Positions 1 to 6,901 of a stretch of DNA of 20,304 bases are shown piece by piece. The position numbers and the translations under genes were made by a program. The notes under the pieces were generated by a model. It did not search any database, had not been told where the DNA came from, and was given only the letters and a program-made list of their open reading frames with translations. The stretch comes from JBILCM01 sp044353165 (GTDB lineage: Bacteria; Bacillota; Bacilli; Paenibacillales; YIM-B00363). Location of the stretch: contig JBILCM010000037.1 in the NCBI GenBank assembly GCA_044353165.1, positions 1-20,304 on the forward strand. Direction: 5' to 3'. Numbering within the stretch: position 1 is the first letter of the stretch; each line of letters begins with the position of its first letter.

Positions 1-129
1 CGTGAAGCTGTGGAGAATGGTGTCGTTTGTATGACATCATTGGATACTGTAAGGGCGTTGCTGTCGATGCTGCAAGCGATCAACTTTTCTTCCACGCCGA
101 TGCCTGGGTTTTATGGTTCCAACACATGA
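1..129 (+). CDS. carB: Carbamoyl-phosphate synthase large subunit, C-terminal end (partial)
   Basis: Frame 1 is open from the window edge and gives 42 residues before a TGA at 127-129. The peptide begins REAVENGVVCMTSLDTVRAL and resembles the end of the allosteric (MGS-like) domain of CarB, where UMP and other effectors act on carbamoyl-phosphate synthesis. The stop overlaps the pyrF start in an ATGA junction, as expected for translationally coupled pyr genes. The rest of the gene lies outside the window. The family call rests on a short stretch plus the pyrF-pyrE context, so it is likely but not certain. Confidence 0.75.
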   Translation, partial: REAVENGVVCMTSLDTVRALLSMLQAINFSSTPMPGFYGSNT

Positions 130-884
130 GCGGATCATCATTCCATGCATCTGATGTGTTACCGATTGTGATCGCCCTTGATGTTGCTGAACCGGAAGCA
201 GCAAGGGCACTTGTCGAGAAGTTCCGTGGTATTCCTTGCTGGTTTAAAGTGGGGATGGAGTTGTACTACAGTGCGGGACCCGACATTGTAAATAGGTTGA
301 AAGGCGAAGGTCATTGCGTCTTTCTCGATTTGAAGTTGCATGATATTCCGAACACGGTCCGCAGTGCGGCCAAAGCGGTAGCTCGGCTTGGCGTTGATAT
401 GTTGAATGTTCATGCGGCAGGCGGAACGGTGATGATGCGTGCTGCGCTTGAAGGGTTCGAAGAAGGCTGTGCACAGATAGGGACAGTGGCTAAACGGCCG
501 ATACTCATTGCGGTCACGCAGTTGACATCCACCAGCGAGGTGATGTTGCGTGAGGAAATCGGCATCGCCATGCCGCTCGCTTCCTGCGTCGTTCATTATG
601 CGAAACTTGCCCAAGCTGCGGGATTGCATGGCGTCGTTTGTTCGGCACATGAAGCCTCTGCAATTAAAGCGGGTTGCGGCCCATCGTTCGTGACCGTCAC
701 GCCAGGGATTCGACCCCAGGGTGCTGATGCGCATGATCAGGTTAGAATCATGACGCCTGCGACGGCTATACGTAACGGCTCGGATTATCTTGTGATTGGA
801 CGGGCAATTACAGGCGCACCCGATCCAAGAGCCGCTTTGGAGCGCATTGTTGAAGAGATCAAAGACGGTGCTTATGAAGAATAG
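126..884 (+). CDS. pyrF: Orotidine 5'-phosphate decarboxylase
   Basis: PyrF decarboxylates OMP to UMP, the last step of de novo pyrimidine synthesis in the cytoplasm. The ATG at 126 overlaps the carB stop by 4 bp. The same frame is open back to position 27, but that part is the shadow of carB, so 126 is preferred. The product is 252 residues, slightly longer than the usual ~240. The catalytic motif DLKLHDIPNTV is intact (Asp68, Lys70, Asp73 of the D-x-K-x-x-D array), with VIALDV near residue 15, KVGMEL near 41, and the phosphate-binding TPGIRP and IGRAIT segments toward the C terminus. pyrE follows 12 bp downstream, so the three pyr genes form one operon. Confidence 0.96.
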   Translation: MSGSSFHASDVLPIVIALDVAEPEAARALVEKFRGIPCWFKVGMELYYSAGPDIVNRLKGEGHCVFLDLKLHDIPNTVRSAAKAVARLGVDMLNVHAAGGTVMMRAALEGFEEGCAQIGTVAKRPILIAVTQLTSTSEVMLREEIGIAMPLASCVVHYAKLAQAAGLHGVVCSAHEASAIKAGCGPSFVTVTPGIRPQGADAHDQVRIMTPATAIRNGSDYLVIGRAITGAPDPRAALERIVEEIKDGAYEE

Positions 885-896
885 GGGGTTGCTACG

Positions 897-1523
897 TTGC
901 TAGAACAACAAATTTCCGAAGACTTGCTCTCCATCGGCGCAGTCTCGCTTCGCCCCACCGATCCGTTCACGTGGACGAGTGGGATCAAATCTCCCATCTA
1001 TTGCGACAACCGATTAACGATGTCGCATCCGCTTATTCGAGACCACATCGCGGATGGTTTTGCATCGATCATTCGAGCCAGCTATCCTGCAGCTGAAGTG
1101 ATTGCCGGGACAGCTACTGCGGGCATCCCCCATGCAGCATGGGTGGCACAGAAATTAAATTTACCAATGATCTACATTCGAGACAAGGCGAAGGGCCATG
1201 GCAAAATGAATTTGATCGAAGGTGAATTGGGCAGAGGTCAGCAAGTGATAGTCATCGAAGACTTGATCTCTACAGGAGGAAGCTCTTTGAAAGCGGCCCA
1301 AGCGGTGAATGAATCGGGAGGGCATGTGCTTGCGGTGCTGGCCATTTTCTCCTACCAGTTCAGTAAAGCAGAGGCTGCATTCAATGCCCATCATATTCCG
1401 TTACATACGCTCTCCAACTACACGGCGTTGATCAACACAGCTTTGCGGATCGGGCGCATTCATCCTGAAGATGTTGCCTCACTGCAAGCATGGCGTAACA
1501 ACCCTGAGACGTTCTACGCCTAG
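897..1523 (+). CDS. pyrE: Orotate phosphoribosyltransferase
   Basis: PyrE joins orotate to PRPP to give OMP, the substrate of the PyrF encoded just upstream. The start is a TTG at 897, preceded by AGGGGG at 883-888 with about 8 bp spacing. No better in-frame start is near. The product is 208 residues, normal for the family. The PRPP-binding loop VIVIEDLISTGGSS is at about residues 117-130. The flexible catalytic loop with YIRDKAKGHGK is at about 93-103. TSGIKSPIYCDNR near residue 27 matches the orotate-binding N-terminal region. A strong intrinsic terminator begins 17 bp after the stop, making this the last gene of the pyr operon. Confidence 0.96.
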   Translation: MLEQQISEDLLSIGAVSLRPTDPFTWTSGIKSPIYCDNRLTMSHPLIRDHIADGFASIIRASYPAAEVIAGTATAGIPHAAWVAQKLNLPMIYIRDKAKGHGKMNLIEGELGRGQQVIVIEDLISTGGSSLKAAQAVNESGGHVLAVLAIFSYQFSKAEAAFNAHHIPLHTLSNYTALINTALRIGRIHPEDVASLQAWRNNPETFYA

Positions 1524-1539
1524 AAGAGCATTCTTCTTT

Positions 1540-1567
1540 GCCCCAAGCACTCGCTGGGGCTTTTTTT
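1540..1567 (+). terminator. Intrinsic terminator of the pyr operon
   Basis: A GC-rich hairpin (GCCCC at 1540-1544 pairing with GGGGC at 1556-1560, with an inner AGC/GCT pair) is followed at once by seven T residues at 1561-1567. It sits 17 bp after pyrE and separates the pyr operon from the RND pump promoter. Confidence 0.93.
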
Positions 1568-1612
1568 GTGTTGCTGTCGCAACAAAAGATTATACAAACA
1601 ATCCATTTAAAC

Positions 1613-1641
1613 TTGACAAACATTATACAGATAAGTAGTAT
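1613..1641 (+). promoter_or_regulatory. SigA-type promoter of the RND pump operon
   Basis: A perfect -35 TTGACA lies at 1613-1618, a 17-bp spacer follows, and the -10 is TAGTAT at 1636-1641 (4 of 6 matches to consensus). The predicted start site is near 1648, inside the palindrome at 1647-1666. That places the promoter under direct steric control of a repressor bound there. Confidence 0.7.
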
Positions 1642-1646
1642 ATGTA

Positions 1647-1666
1647 ATGACCGACTGGTCAGTCAT
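1647..1666 (+). promoter_or_regulatory. Palindromic operator, probable TetR-family repressor site
   Basis: ATGACCGACTGGTCAGTCAT is an imperfect inverted repeat matching its own reverse complement at 16 of 20 positions. Its GAC(C/T)GACYRGTC core resembles operators of many TetR-family regulators. It covers the predicted transcription start just after the -10 box. The TetR gene at 4795 is the second gene of the operon this promoter drives, so autorepression relieved by a pump substrate is the natural reading. Which repressor binds is inferred. Confidence 0.7.
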
Positions 1667-1716
1667 CTATTAAGCAACGAGCGTTCATCCATACCAACGG
1701 ATAGGAGAGGTGAAGC

Positions 1717-4700
1717 ATGTCATTTTTAACAAAGTTTAGTTTGAAGAATGCAGCAGCGGTTTTAATTATTGCGGTTTTACTCATCGGAGGGGGAGTTTAT
1801 AGCTTCCTGGGGTTAAAGTCGGATTTGTTGCCGGATATTGAATTCCCGCAATTGTCCATTACGACCGTGTACCCAGGTGCCTCTGCTGAAGATGTGAATG
1901 CGAGGGTTACCGCACCGATGGAGAAACTTCTCAAGGGTGTGGAGGGTGTTGATAACGTAACCAGCCAATCATTGGAAAGTGTATCACGCATTCAGATGAC
2001 TTTCCCGATCGGTTCTGATATGGACAAAATTACACAAGAAGTGAATGATATTATCGGCAAGGTCACATTGCCTGAAGATGTCATCGAACCTGCAGTGAAC
2101 CGCTTCTCATTCTCTGCGATTCCCGTTTTGACGATGGCTGTATTTCCGAAAGAGGAAGGGAATATTGCCGATTGGGTGACAGATACATTAAAACCCGAAC
2201 TTGAGAAAATCGACGGTGTCAACTCAGCCGCGATTTCCGCTGTGGACCAAGAATACTTACAAATTGTTGTGAATAAAGACAAAGCCATCATGGCCGGCAT
2301 CGGCCTTAACACGATCAAAGAAAACATAAACAATTCATTCTTTTCGTTCCCGGCAGGTGCAGTTACCGAGGAATCGGTCATCGTTCCAGTGCACATTGAA
2401 CAGAAGATTGAGAAGATCGACGAACTGAAAGCCATTACTTTAACTTCACCTACGACTCGACAAATAGTGAAATTATCGGATATTGCACAAGTGCAAGTCA
2501 TCTCCGAACGCGCAGAGATTGCTCGATACAACATGAAAGACAGCATTGCGCTCTTGATTAACAAAAAACAGGATGCCAACACGGTGGAAGTTGCAGACCG
2601 CGTCATTGAAACGCTCGATTCGTATAACGAAAAAATCGAGTATGTCATGATCTTCGACCAAGCGGCAGCTGTGAAGAGCTCCATAAGTGATCTCATATCT
2701 AAAGGCTTGTTCGGCGCCTTGTTCGCTGCATTAACGGTGCTTGTGTTCTTGCGTAATCTGCGAGCTACACTCATTGCGATTCTTTCCATTCCGCTTTCTC
2801 TATTGATTGCCGCTATTTTTCTCAAATGGTGGGGTTTAACGCTGAACGTAATGAGTTTGGCGGGAATGACGGTTGCCGTTGGCCGGGTTGTGGATGACAG
2901 TATTATCGTTATTGAAAATATATACCGCAAAATCAAGCTGAATCCAGGAGCAGACCGCAGCGCACTGACGATGGATGGCACGAAAGAAATGATGAGTGCT
3001 ATTCTTTCATCAACGATCACGACGGTAGTTGTATTCTTGCCGCTCGGTTTGGTTGGCGGCATTACCGGGGCATTTTTCTTACCTTTTGCCTTAACCGTCG
3101 TTGTCGCCTTGCTGGCATCATTGGTTGTCGCTATCACCATTGTGCCCGTCTTGGCTAGAGTTTCGTTCATTAAGATGCATGAAGAGCAAGATAAAGAACC
3201 ATTCTACGTGAGATGGTATGAGTCCATTATCCGTGTTGCGCTCAAGCGCAAAGCCCTTGTGTTACTTGCAGCGGTGTTATTGCTGATCGGTTCCGGTGGT
3301 TTGTATGCGGTCAGCAATGTCGGCTTCGTGTTCTTGCCGAATGAGAAGGTGAAAATTTTGAACGTCACCGTTGAACTTCCACCATCGACGACATTACAGC
3401 GCACGAGCGAAGTGTCGATGATGATCGAAGAAAAATTGCAAGAAAAAAGTGATCAATTGGAGAAACGTTTTGCTACCATTGGCAGCTTTGATTTTGCGAC
3501 AGGTTCTTCGTTGCCTAACCGTGCTGTATACTTCATTGAACTTGCTGAAGGCGCAGATGTTGACGTAGAGACTAAAAATATTGACAAGGTATTGCAAACG
3601 ATTCTTGAGGCTAAGGCACCTGGTTCCGAGTGGAGTGTGCAGGAACAAGGTGGCGGCGGACCACCTGCGAACAACAATGTGAACATTGACTTGTTCTCGA
3701 ATGATTTAACGAAACTGGAAGCCGCCGCGAATCAAGTGGAACAATTAATGGCTTCACGCAGCGATTTGAAGAAAGTCACGAATAACATGCAAGAAAAGCA
3801 AGAACAATGGGCCGTAAAATTAGACGGAACGAAGATGAAGGAAGCAGGAATTTCCTCATTTGTTGTGCTTGGCCTCATTAGTGACCGCACACGACCTGTG
3901 AATGCAGGTACGTTCATGCTAGACGGTCAAGATCAGGAAATTCGCCTAAGCTACGACAAGCCTATGCAAGGGAAAGCGGAGCTAGAGAATTTGATGTTGT
4001 TCGGACAGATGGGACCCATGAAATTAAGTGATGTGGCGACTGTCGAGAAAGAAGAAATTTATACTTCGATTCAGAAATTGAACGAACGCGTGTACGCACG
4101 GATATCGGCAGAAGTGCAAGGCAACGACATCCGCCTTGTGTCGGCAGAAGTTGTTGATGCAGTCAAAAAACTACAATTGCCAGAAGGCGTTACACTTGAA
4201 TCTGGTGGCGGTAGCGATGAGACGATCCAAACTTTCATCGATTTAGGAATTGCAATGATTATCGCGATCGGTCTTGTGTATCTCACCATGCTTATTTTCT
4301 TCGGGAAAGCGCGGGTTCCGTTCATCATTATGACCTCGTTGCTATTCGTTCCGATTGGCGCATTGCTGGGTCTCGTTGTTACAAGGGAGCCGCTGTCGAT
4401 GTCGGCGATGATCGGACTGCTCATGTTGATCGGGATCGTCGTGACCAACGCCATTGTGATGGTGGATCGAATCAACCAAAACCGCGATAGCGGTATGACG
4501 ATTCGTGATGCGCTGATCGAATCTGGCAAAACACGCCTTCGCCCGATTCTTATGACGGCGATTGCTACGATTGCTGCGCTCTTGCCGCTCGTCTTCTCAA
4601 CACCTGAAGGTGGGTTGATCTCCAGAGGACTTGCCGTCGTTGTTGTTGGCGGCTTGACAACTTCGACATTACTCACAGTCATTTTCTTACCTGTTGTATA

Positions 4701-4755
4701 CGAGATTGCCTTCTATCGCCAACACAAGCGTGAGCAGCGCAACCTTGTTGCCTAA
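1717..4755 (+). CDS. RND-family efflux transporter permease, SwrC/AcrB-like
   Basis: This is a proton-driven inner-membrane efflux pump of the HAE/AcrB superfamily. Its closest known Bacillus counterpart is SwrC (YerP), implicated in surfactin resistance and swarming. The ATG at 1717 is preceded by AGGAG at 1703-1707. The 1012-residue product has the family layout: a helix at about 11-29, a large extracytoplasmic loop, a helix bundle from about 330, a second loop, and a C-terminal bundle from about 845. The proton-relay pair is Asp393-Asp394, in VAVGRVVDDSIIVIEN on TM4. RLRPILMTAIATIAALLPL in the second half is the expected counterpart near TM10-11. No adaptor or outer-membrane partner is nearby, as is normal for Gram-positive RND pumps. 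It is cotranscribed with the downstream TetR gene. The substrate cannot be read from sequence. Confidence 0.92.
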   Translation: MSFLTKFSLKNAAAVLIIAVLLIGGGVYSFLGLKSDLLPDIEFPQLSITTVYPGASAEDVNARVTAPMEKLLKGVEGVDNVTSQSLESVSRIQMTFPIGSDMDKITQEVNDIIGKVTLPEDVIEPAVNRFSFSAIPVLTMAVFPKEEGNIADWVTDTLKPELEKIDGVNSAAISAVDQEYLQIVVNKDKAIMAGIGLNTIKENINNSFFSFPAGAVTEESVIVPVHIEQKIEKIDELKAITLTSPTTRQIVKLSDIAQVQVISERAEIARYNMKDSIALLINKKQDANTVEVADRVIETLDSYNEKIEYVMIFDQAAAVKSSISDLISKGLFGALFAALTVLVFLRNLRATLIAILSIPLSLLIAAIFLKWWGLTLNVMSLAGMTVAVGRVVDDSIIVIENIYRKIKLNPGADRSALTMDGTKEMMSAILSSTITTVVVFLPLGLVGGITGAFFLPFALTVVVALLASLVVAITIVPVLARVSFIKMHEEQDKEPFYVRWYESIIRVALKRKALVLLAAVLLLIGSGGLYAVSNVGFVFLPNEKVKILNVTVELPPSTTLQRTSEVSMMIEEKLQEKSDQLEKRFATIGSFDFATGSSLPNRAVYFIELAEGADVDVETKNIDKVLQTILEAKAPGSEWSVQEQGGGGPPANNNVNIDLFSNDLTKLEAAANQVEQLMASRSDLKKVTNNMQEKQEQWAVKLDGTKMKEAGISSFVVLGLISDRTRPVNAGTFMLDGQDQEIRLSYDKPMQGKAELENLMLFGQMGPMKLSDVATVEKEEIYTSIQKLNERVYARISAEVQGNDIRLVSAEVVDAVKKLQLPEGVTLESGGGSDETIQTFIDLGIAMIIAIGLVYLTMLIFFGKARVPFIIMTSLLFVPIGALLGLVVTREPLSMSAMIGLLMLIGIVVTNAIVMVDRINQNRDSGMTIRDALIESGKTRLRPILMTAIATIAALLPLVFSTPEGGLISRGLAVVVVGGLTTSTLLTVIFLPVVYEIAFYRQHKREQRNLVA

Positions 4756-4794
4756 ACAAATCAGTGTTTTGACGCATAGGGGAGGAGGGGGATC

Positions 4795-5367
4795 GTGAGC
4801 GCTGCACAAAATAACGAAAAACTGGAATCCATCTTTGATGTAGCGTTCCGGCTCTTCGGTACCCAAGGTTTTTTTGAAACCAAAATGTCCGATATTGCAG
4901 AAGAAGCAGGGATCGCCAAAGGAACGCTGTACCTCTACTTCTCTAGTAAAGAGCAGTTGTACACAGCAATGACAGTGCGTGAGTTCACGCGATATGTGCA
5001 GCAACTTCGTCTTTTATTGCAGCATGAGAACAGTTTTGATGAACGGCTTGATATCATTGCCCGCCATCATCTTTCGTATTATTTTCGAGTGAAGCAGTAT
5101 ACGAGAACGTTCTTTCATGCGCAGAATAACGAATGGTTCTTGATGGAGGCGTTGCGCACATTCATGGAAAACTACACGACAACCGTTGCCCAGTCGCTCG
5201 AAGAGATGGGTGTGGAAGATGCGGGGCTGCATGCAAAGTCTTTCATCGGGATTCTGGACGTATTTAAGATGGATATTCTGTTTGATCCTCATTTTTCCGA
5301 GCATGATCTGGAACAACGCATTGCCTTTGCCGTCAAGTTGTTCCGATTTGGCTGCAAACCTGCTTAG
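4795..5367 (+). CDS. TetR/AcrR-family transcriptional regulator
   Basis: This 190-residue DNA-binding repressor starts at GTG 4795 behind a strong GGAGGAGGGG site. The N-terminal TetR helix-turn-helix lies at about residues 31-50 (MSDIAEEAGIAKGTLYLYFS), preceded by the usual helix LFGTQGFFETK. The C-terminal two-thirds is the variable ligand-binding and dimer region. It sits 39 bp after the RND gene in the same orientation, and no terminator lies between them. It probably represses its own operon through the palindrome at 1647-1666, releasing when a pump substrate binds. The inducer is unknown. Confidence 0.9.
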   Translation: MSAAQNNEKLESIFDVAFRLFGTQGFFETKMSDIAEEAGIAKGTLYLYFSSKEQLYTAMTVREFTRYVQQLRLLLQHENSFDERLDIIARHHLSYYFRVKQYTRTFFHAQNNEWFLMEALRTFMENYTTTVAQSLEEMGVEDAGLHAKSFIGILDVFKMDILFDPHFSEHDLEQRIAFAVKLFRFGCKPA

Positions 5368-5380
5368 CGTAACGCAACGA

Positions 5381-5418
5381 AACAACCTCTCATCCCATAC
5401 AACGGGTGAGAGGTTGTT
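5381..5418. terminator. Hairpin terminator between convergent tetR and fnr
   Basis: AACAACCTCTCA at 5381-5392 plus CCC at 5394-5396 pairs with GGG TGAGAGGTTGTT at 5404-5418 around a short loop, giving a ~15-bp stem with one bulged T. It lies 13 bp after the tetR stop and 3 bp after the fnr stop on the opposite strand, so it can serve both. Neither side has a long uninterrupted T run, so termination may be partial. Confidence 0.75.
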
Positions 5419-5421
5419 GAT

Positions 5422-6123
5422 TTATACACGACATATTTCCTTCGGGCAATTCTCACAGTGACATATATCTTTCAAATATTGCAAGTCCTTAATAATAAAA
5501 TGTCCACTGTCGTAGGCGATCACATCGGCTACCCTCAAATCCGCGAGCATCCGGTTCACACTCTCGCGAGTGGCACCGATCATATCAGCAAGTTCAGTGT
5601 TCGTCAGTTTCTTCGTGATGAACGTTCCTGTTGTATGTGGCGTTCCGTACGTATGATTCAGCCGTATGAGCAGGGAACAAAGGGCGCCTGATTTCCCGAA
5701 CATCATCAGATCGCGGAATTTCGTCTGCGTCGTGCGGTGCATGAGACCCATCCATTTCATAAATTCAATCGCGAGGTCTCCGTGTTGCCATAGCAGAACT
5801 TCCAAATCTTTCTTCTGGATTTGACCGATGACACATGATTCGACCGCTTGCGCATGAAATCCTTGGGTTGAATCTTGGTACGGATCTACTTGGCCGAACA
5901 GGTCACCTTCTTGATACATATATAAGATCAATTCTCTTCCTTCATCGGAAGTCTTGGTAATTTTGACGCGACCTTGGATGACGTAGTAGAGCTTATCAGC
6001 CATATCGCCCTCCCAGAATAAGTGAGCGCCAGCTTCGATTTTTATCTCGTACATAATGTTTCGAAGCCGTTGAAAGTTTTCTTCTGAAAAACTTGACGTG
6101 TTCCGCATCTCATGGACGGGCAT
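5422..6123 (-). CDS. fnr: Crp/Fnr-family anaerobic regulator, Bacillus-type Fnr
   Basis: Fnr is an oxygen-sensing transcription factor that activates anaerobic respiration genes when its [4Fe-4S] cluster is intact. The 233-residue product has a cyclic-nucleotide-like beta-barrel (about 15-130), a long dimer helix, and a Crp helix-turn-helix with LTNTELADMIGATRESVNRML at about 173-193. Unlike E. coli FNR it lacks N-terminal cluster cysteines. Instead the C terminus reads DICHCENCPKEICRV, with Cys223, Cys226 and Cys231 spaced as in B. subtilis Fnr (227, 230, 235). Asp138 in KFRDLMMFGKSGAL is a plausible equivalent of the fourth ligand, Asp141. The ATG is preceded by AGAGGTGA. It is divergent from the molybdenum-cofactor operon, and its promoter carries an Fnr box, suggesting autoactivation. 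Confidence 0.9.
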   Translation of the reverse strand: MPVHEMRNTSSFSEENFQRLRNIMYEIKIEAGAHLFWEGDMADKLYYVIQGRVKITKTSDEGRELILYMYQEGDLFGQVDPYQDSTQGFHAQAVESCVIGQIQKKDLEVLLWQHGDLAIEFMKWMGLMHRTTQTKFRDLMMFGKSGALCSLLIRLNHTYGTPHTTGTFITKKLTNTELADMIGATRESVNRMLADLRVADVIAYDSGHFIIKDLQYLKDICHCENCPKEICRV

Positions 6124-6155
6124 GCTTCATTCACCTCTTAAGCACGATATGCTCT

Positions 6156-6161
6156 ATCATA
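6156..6161 (-). promoter_or_regulatory. Predicted -10 element of the fnr promoter
   Basis: On the minus strand this reads TATGAT (5 of 6 to consensus). The predicted start site is at 6149, which puts the centre of the Fnr box at 6183-6198 exactly at -41.5, the usual position for class II activation by Fnr. I see no good -35 box, as expected for an activator-dependent promoter. An overlapping TAGTAT (6164 to 6159) is an alternative. Confidence 0.55.
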
Positions 6162-6182
6162 CTACAATTTTTCTTTTTGATG

Positions 6183-6198
6183 TGTGATTTAAATCACT
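6183..6198. promoter_or_regulatory. Fnr box 1 (proximal to fnr)
   Basis: TGTGATTTAAATCACT matches the Fnr/Crp pattern TGTGA-N6-TCAC(A/T), and GTGATTTAAATCAC inside it is a perfect 14-bp palindrome. It is centred between 6190 and 6191, 41.5 bp upstream of the start site predicted for fnr. It abuts box 2. Confidence 0.82.
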
Positions 6199-6214
6199 GT
6201 GACCGATTTCACAG
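6197..6214. promoter_or_regulatory. Fnr box 2 (proximal to the molybdenum-cofactor operon)
   Basis: CTGTGACCGATTTCACAG has perfect 6-bp arms (CTGTGA/TCACAG) around a 6-bp spacer, the Fnr/Crp pattern. It is centred between 6205 and 6206, 41.5 bp upstream of the start site predicted from the TTTAAT at 6235-6240. Its centre is 15 bp from that of box 1. Confidence 0.82.
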
Positions 6215-6234
6215 CTAAATTCATATCTGAATGG

Positions 6235-6240
6235 TTTAAT
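6235..6240 (+). promoter_or_regulatory. Predicted -10 element of the molybdenum-cofactor operon promoter
   Basis: TTTAAT matches the -10 consensus at 5 of 6 positions and predicts a start near 6247. The -35 region is occupied by the right arm of Fnr box 2 and has no TTGACA-like hexamer, consistent with dependence on Fnr. Confidence 0.55.
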
Positions 6241-6271
6241 AGGATCATCATATTCAATGAGGTGGGAAACG

Positions 6272-6832
6272 ATGCGGACGGGTGTCATACTGGCCGGGGG
6301 GACAGAGGAACAAATCAATGGCATACCCAAGGCGCTTCAACGCTTGGGCGATGTGACAGTGGTCGAACATCAAGTGCGTGAGATGCGCAAATGTTGCAAC
6401 GAGATCATCATCGTGACGAATGACCCCAAACCTTATCTTAGAACTGTAGATCGCGACGTGCGAATTATAACGGATTATTACGACAAATCGGGTCCGCAGG
6501 TGGGTATGCACGCGGGGTTCATGTTGTCAACAGAGCAAGTGTTATGGATCGTTGGCGGGAATATGCCTTATATTTCAGCGTCAGCGGCGGAGCGATGTTT
6601 TGATGCGCTCGATGATGAGATGCAAGCCGCGGTGCCTTGTGTGAACGGGGAGTTGCATCCCTTGCATGCTGTCTACCATAAATCATGCGCTCCCTTCGCA
6701 AAACAGTCGATCGAGCAAGGGGATACATCTGCTGCGGGCTTGTTGAAGCATATTGCGTGGAAAGAAGTGCCTGATGTGACATTCATCCGTGACCAGATTT
6801 CACTTCGGTTTGTGGAGCGCATAAACAAGTGA
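6272..6832 (+). CDS. MobA-like nucleotidyltransferase paralogue, degenerate motifs
   Basis: This 186-residue protein has the MobA/GT-A nucleotidyltransferase fold signature (MRTGVILAGG at the N terminus), and a canonical mobA follows it. The ATG at 6272 is preferred over the in-frame ATG at 6257 because GAGGTGG at 6259-6265 sits correctly before it. The key motifs are altered. The loop reads LAGGTEEQINGIPKAL in place of LAGG-x-S-x-RMG-x-D-K. The metal-binding Asp of the ATDMP motif is replaced by Asn97 (VGGNMPY). The C-terminal N-x-NTPEDL motif is missing. It may be a regulatory or non-guanylylating partner of MobA, or have another nucleotide substrate. The gene itself is intact and first in the operon, downstream of Fnr box 2. 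The family call is firm, the activity is not. Confidence 0.8.
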   Translation: MRTGVILAGGTEEQINGIPKALQRLGDVTVVEHQVREMRKCCNEIIIVTNDPKPYLRTVDRDVRIITDYYDKSGPQVGMHAGFMLSTEQVLWIVGGNMPYISASAAERCFDALDDEMQAAVPCVNGELHPLHAVYHKSCAPFAKQSIEQGDTSAAGLLKHIAWKEVPDVTFIRDQISLRFVERINK

Positions 6833-6901
6833 TTCACGATACGTAAAAACATGTTATGCTAAGAGAAATAAAGCAAGTTTCAGCGTTGAGGGGTGGATTC
6901 G

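Noticed and set aside
27..125. Upstream extension of the pyrF frame from position 27
   Set aside because: This stretch encodes the carB C terminus in frame 1, and the extension does not resemble a PyrF N terminus.
1538..1729. 63-codon plus-strand ORF across the pyrE terminator and pump promoter
   Set aside because: It covers a terminator, promoter and operator, has no ribosome site, and its product has no protein-like features.
1992..3170. 392-codon open frame on the minus strand inside the RND gene
   Set aside because: It is antisense to conserved RND motifs, its product is Ser/Thr-rich low-complexity sequence with no recognisable domain, and it is explained by codon bias of the true gene.
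6833..6860. Possible promoter before mobA (TTCACG and TATGCT with 16 bp spacing)
   Set aside because: Both hexamers are poor matches, and mobA is adequately explained by transcription from the upstream operon promoter.
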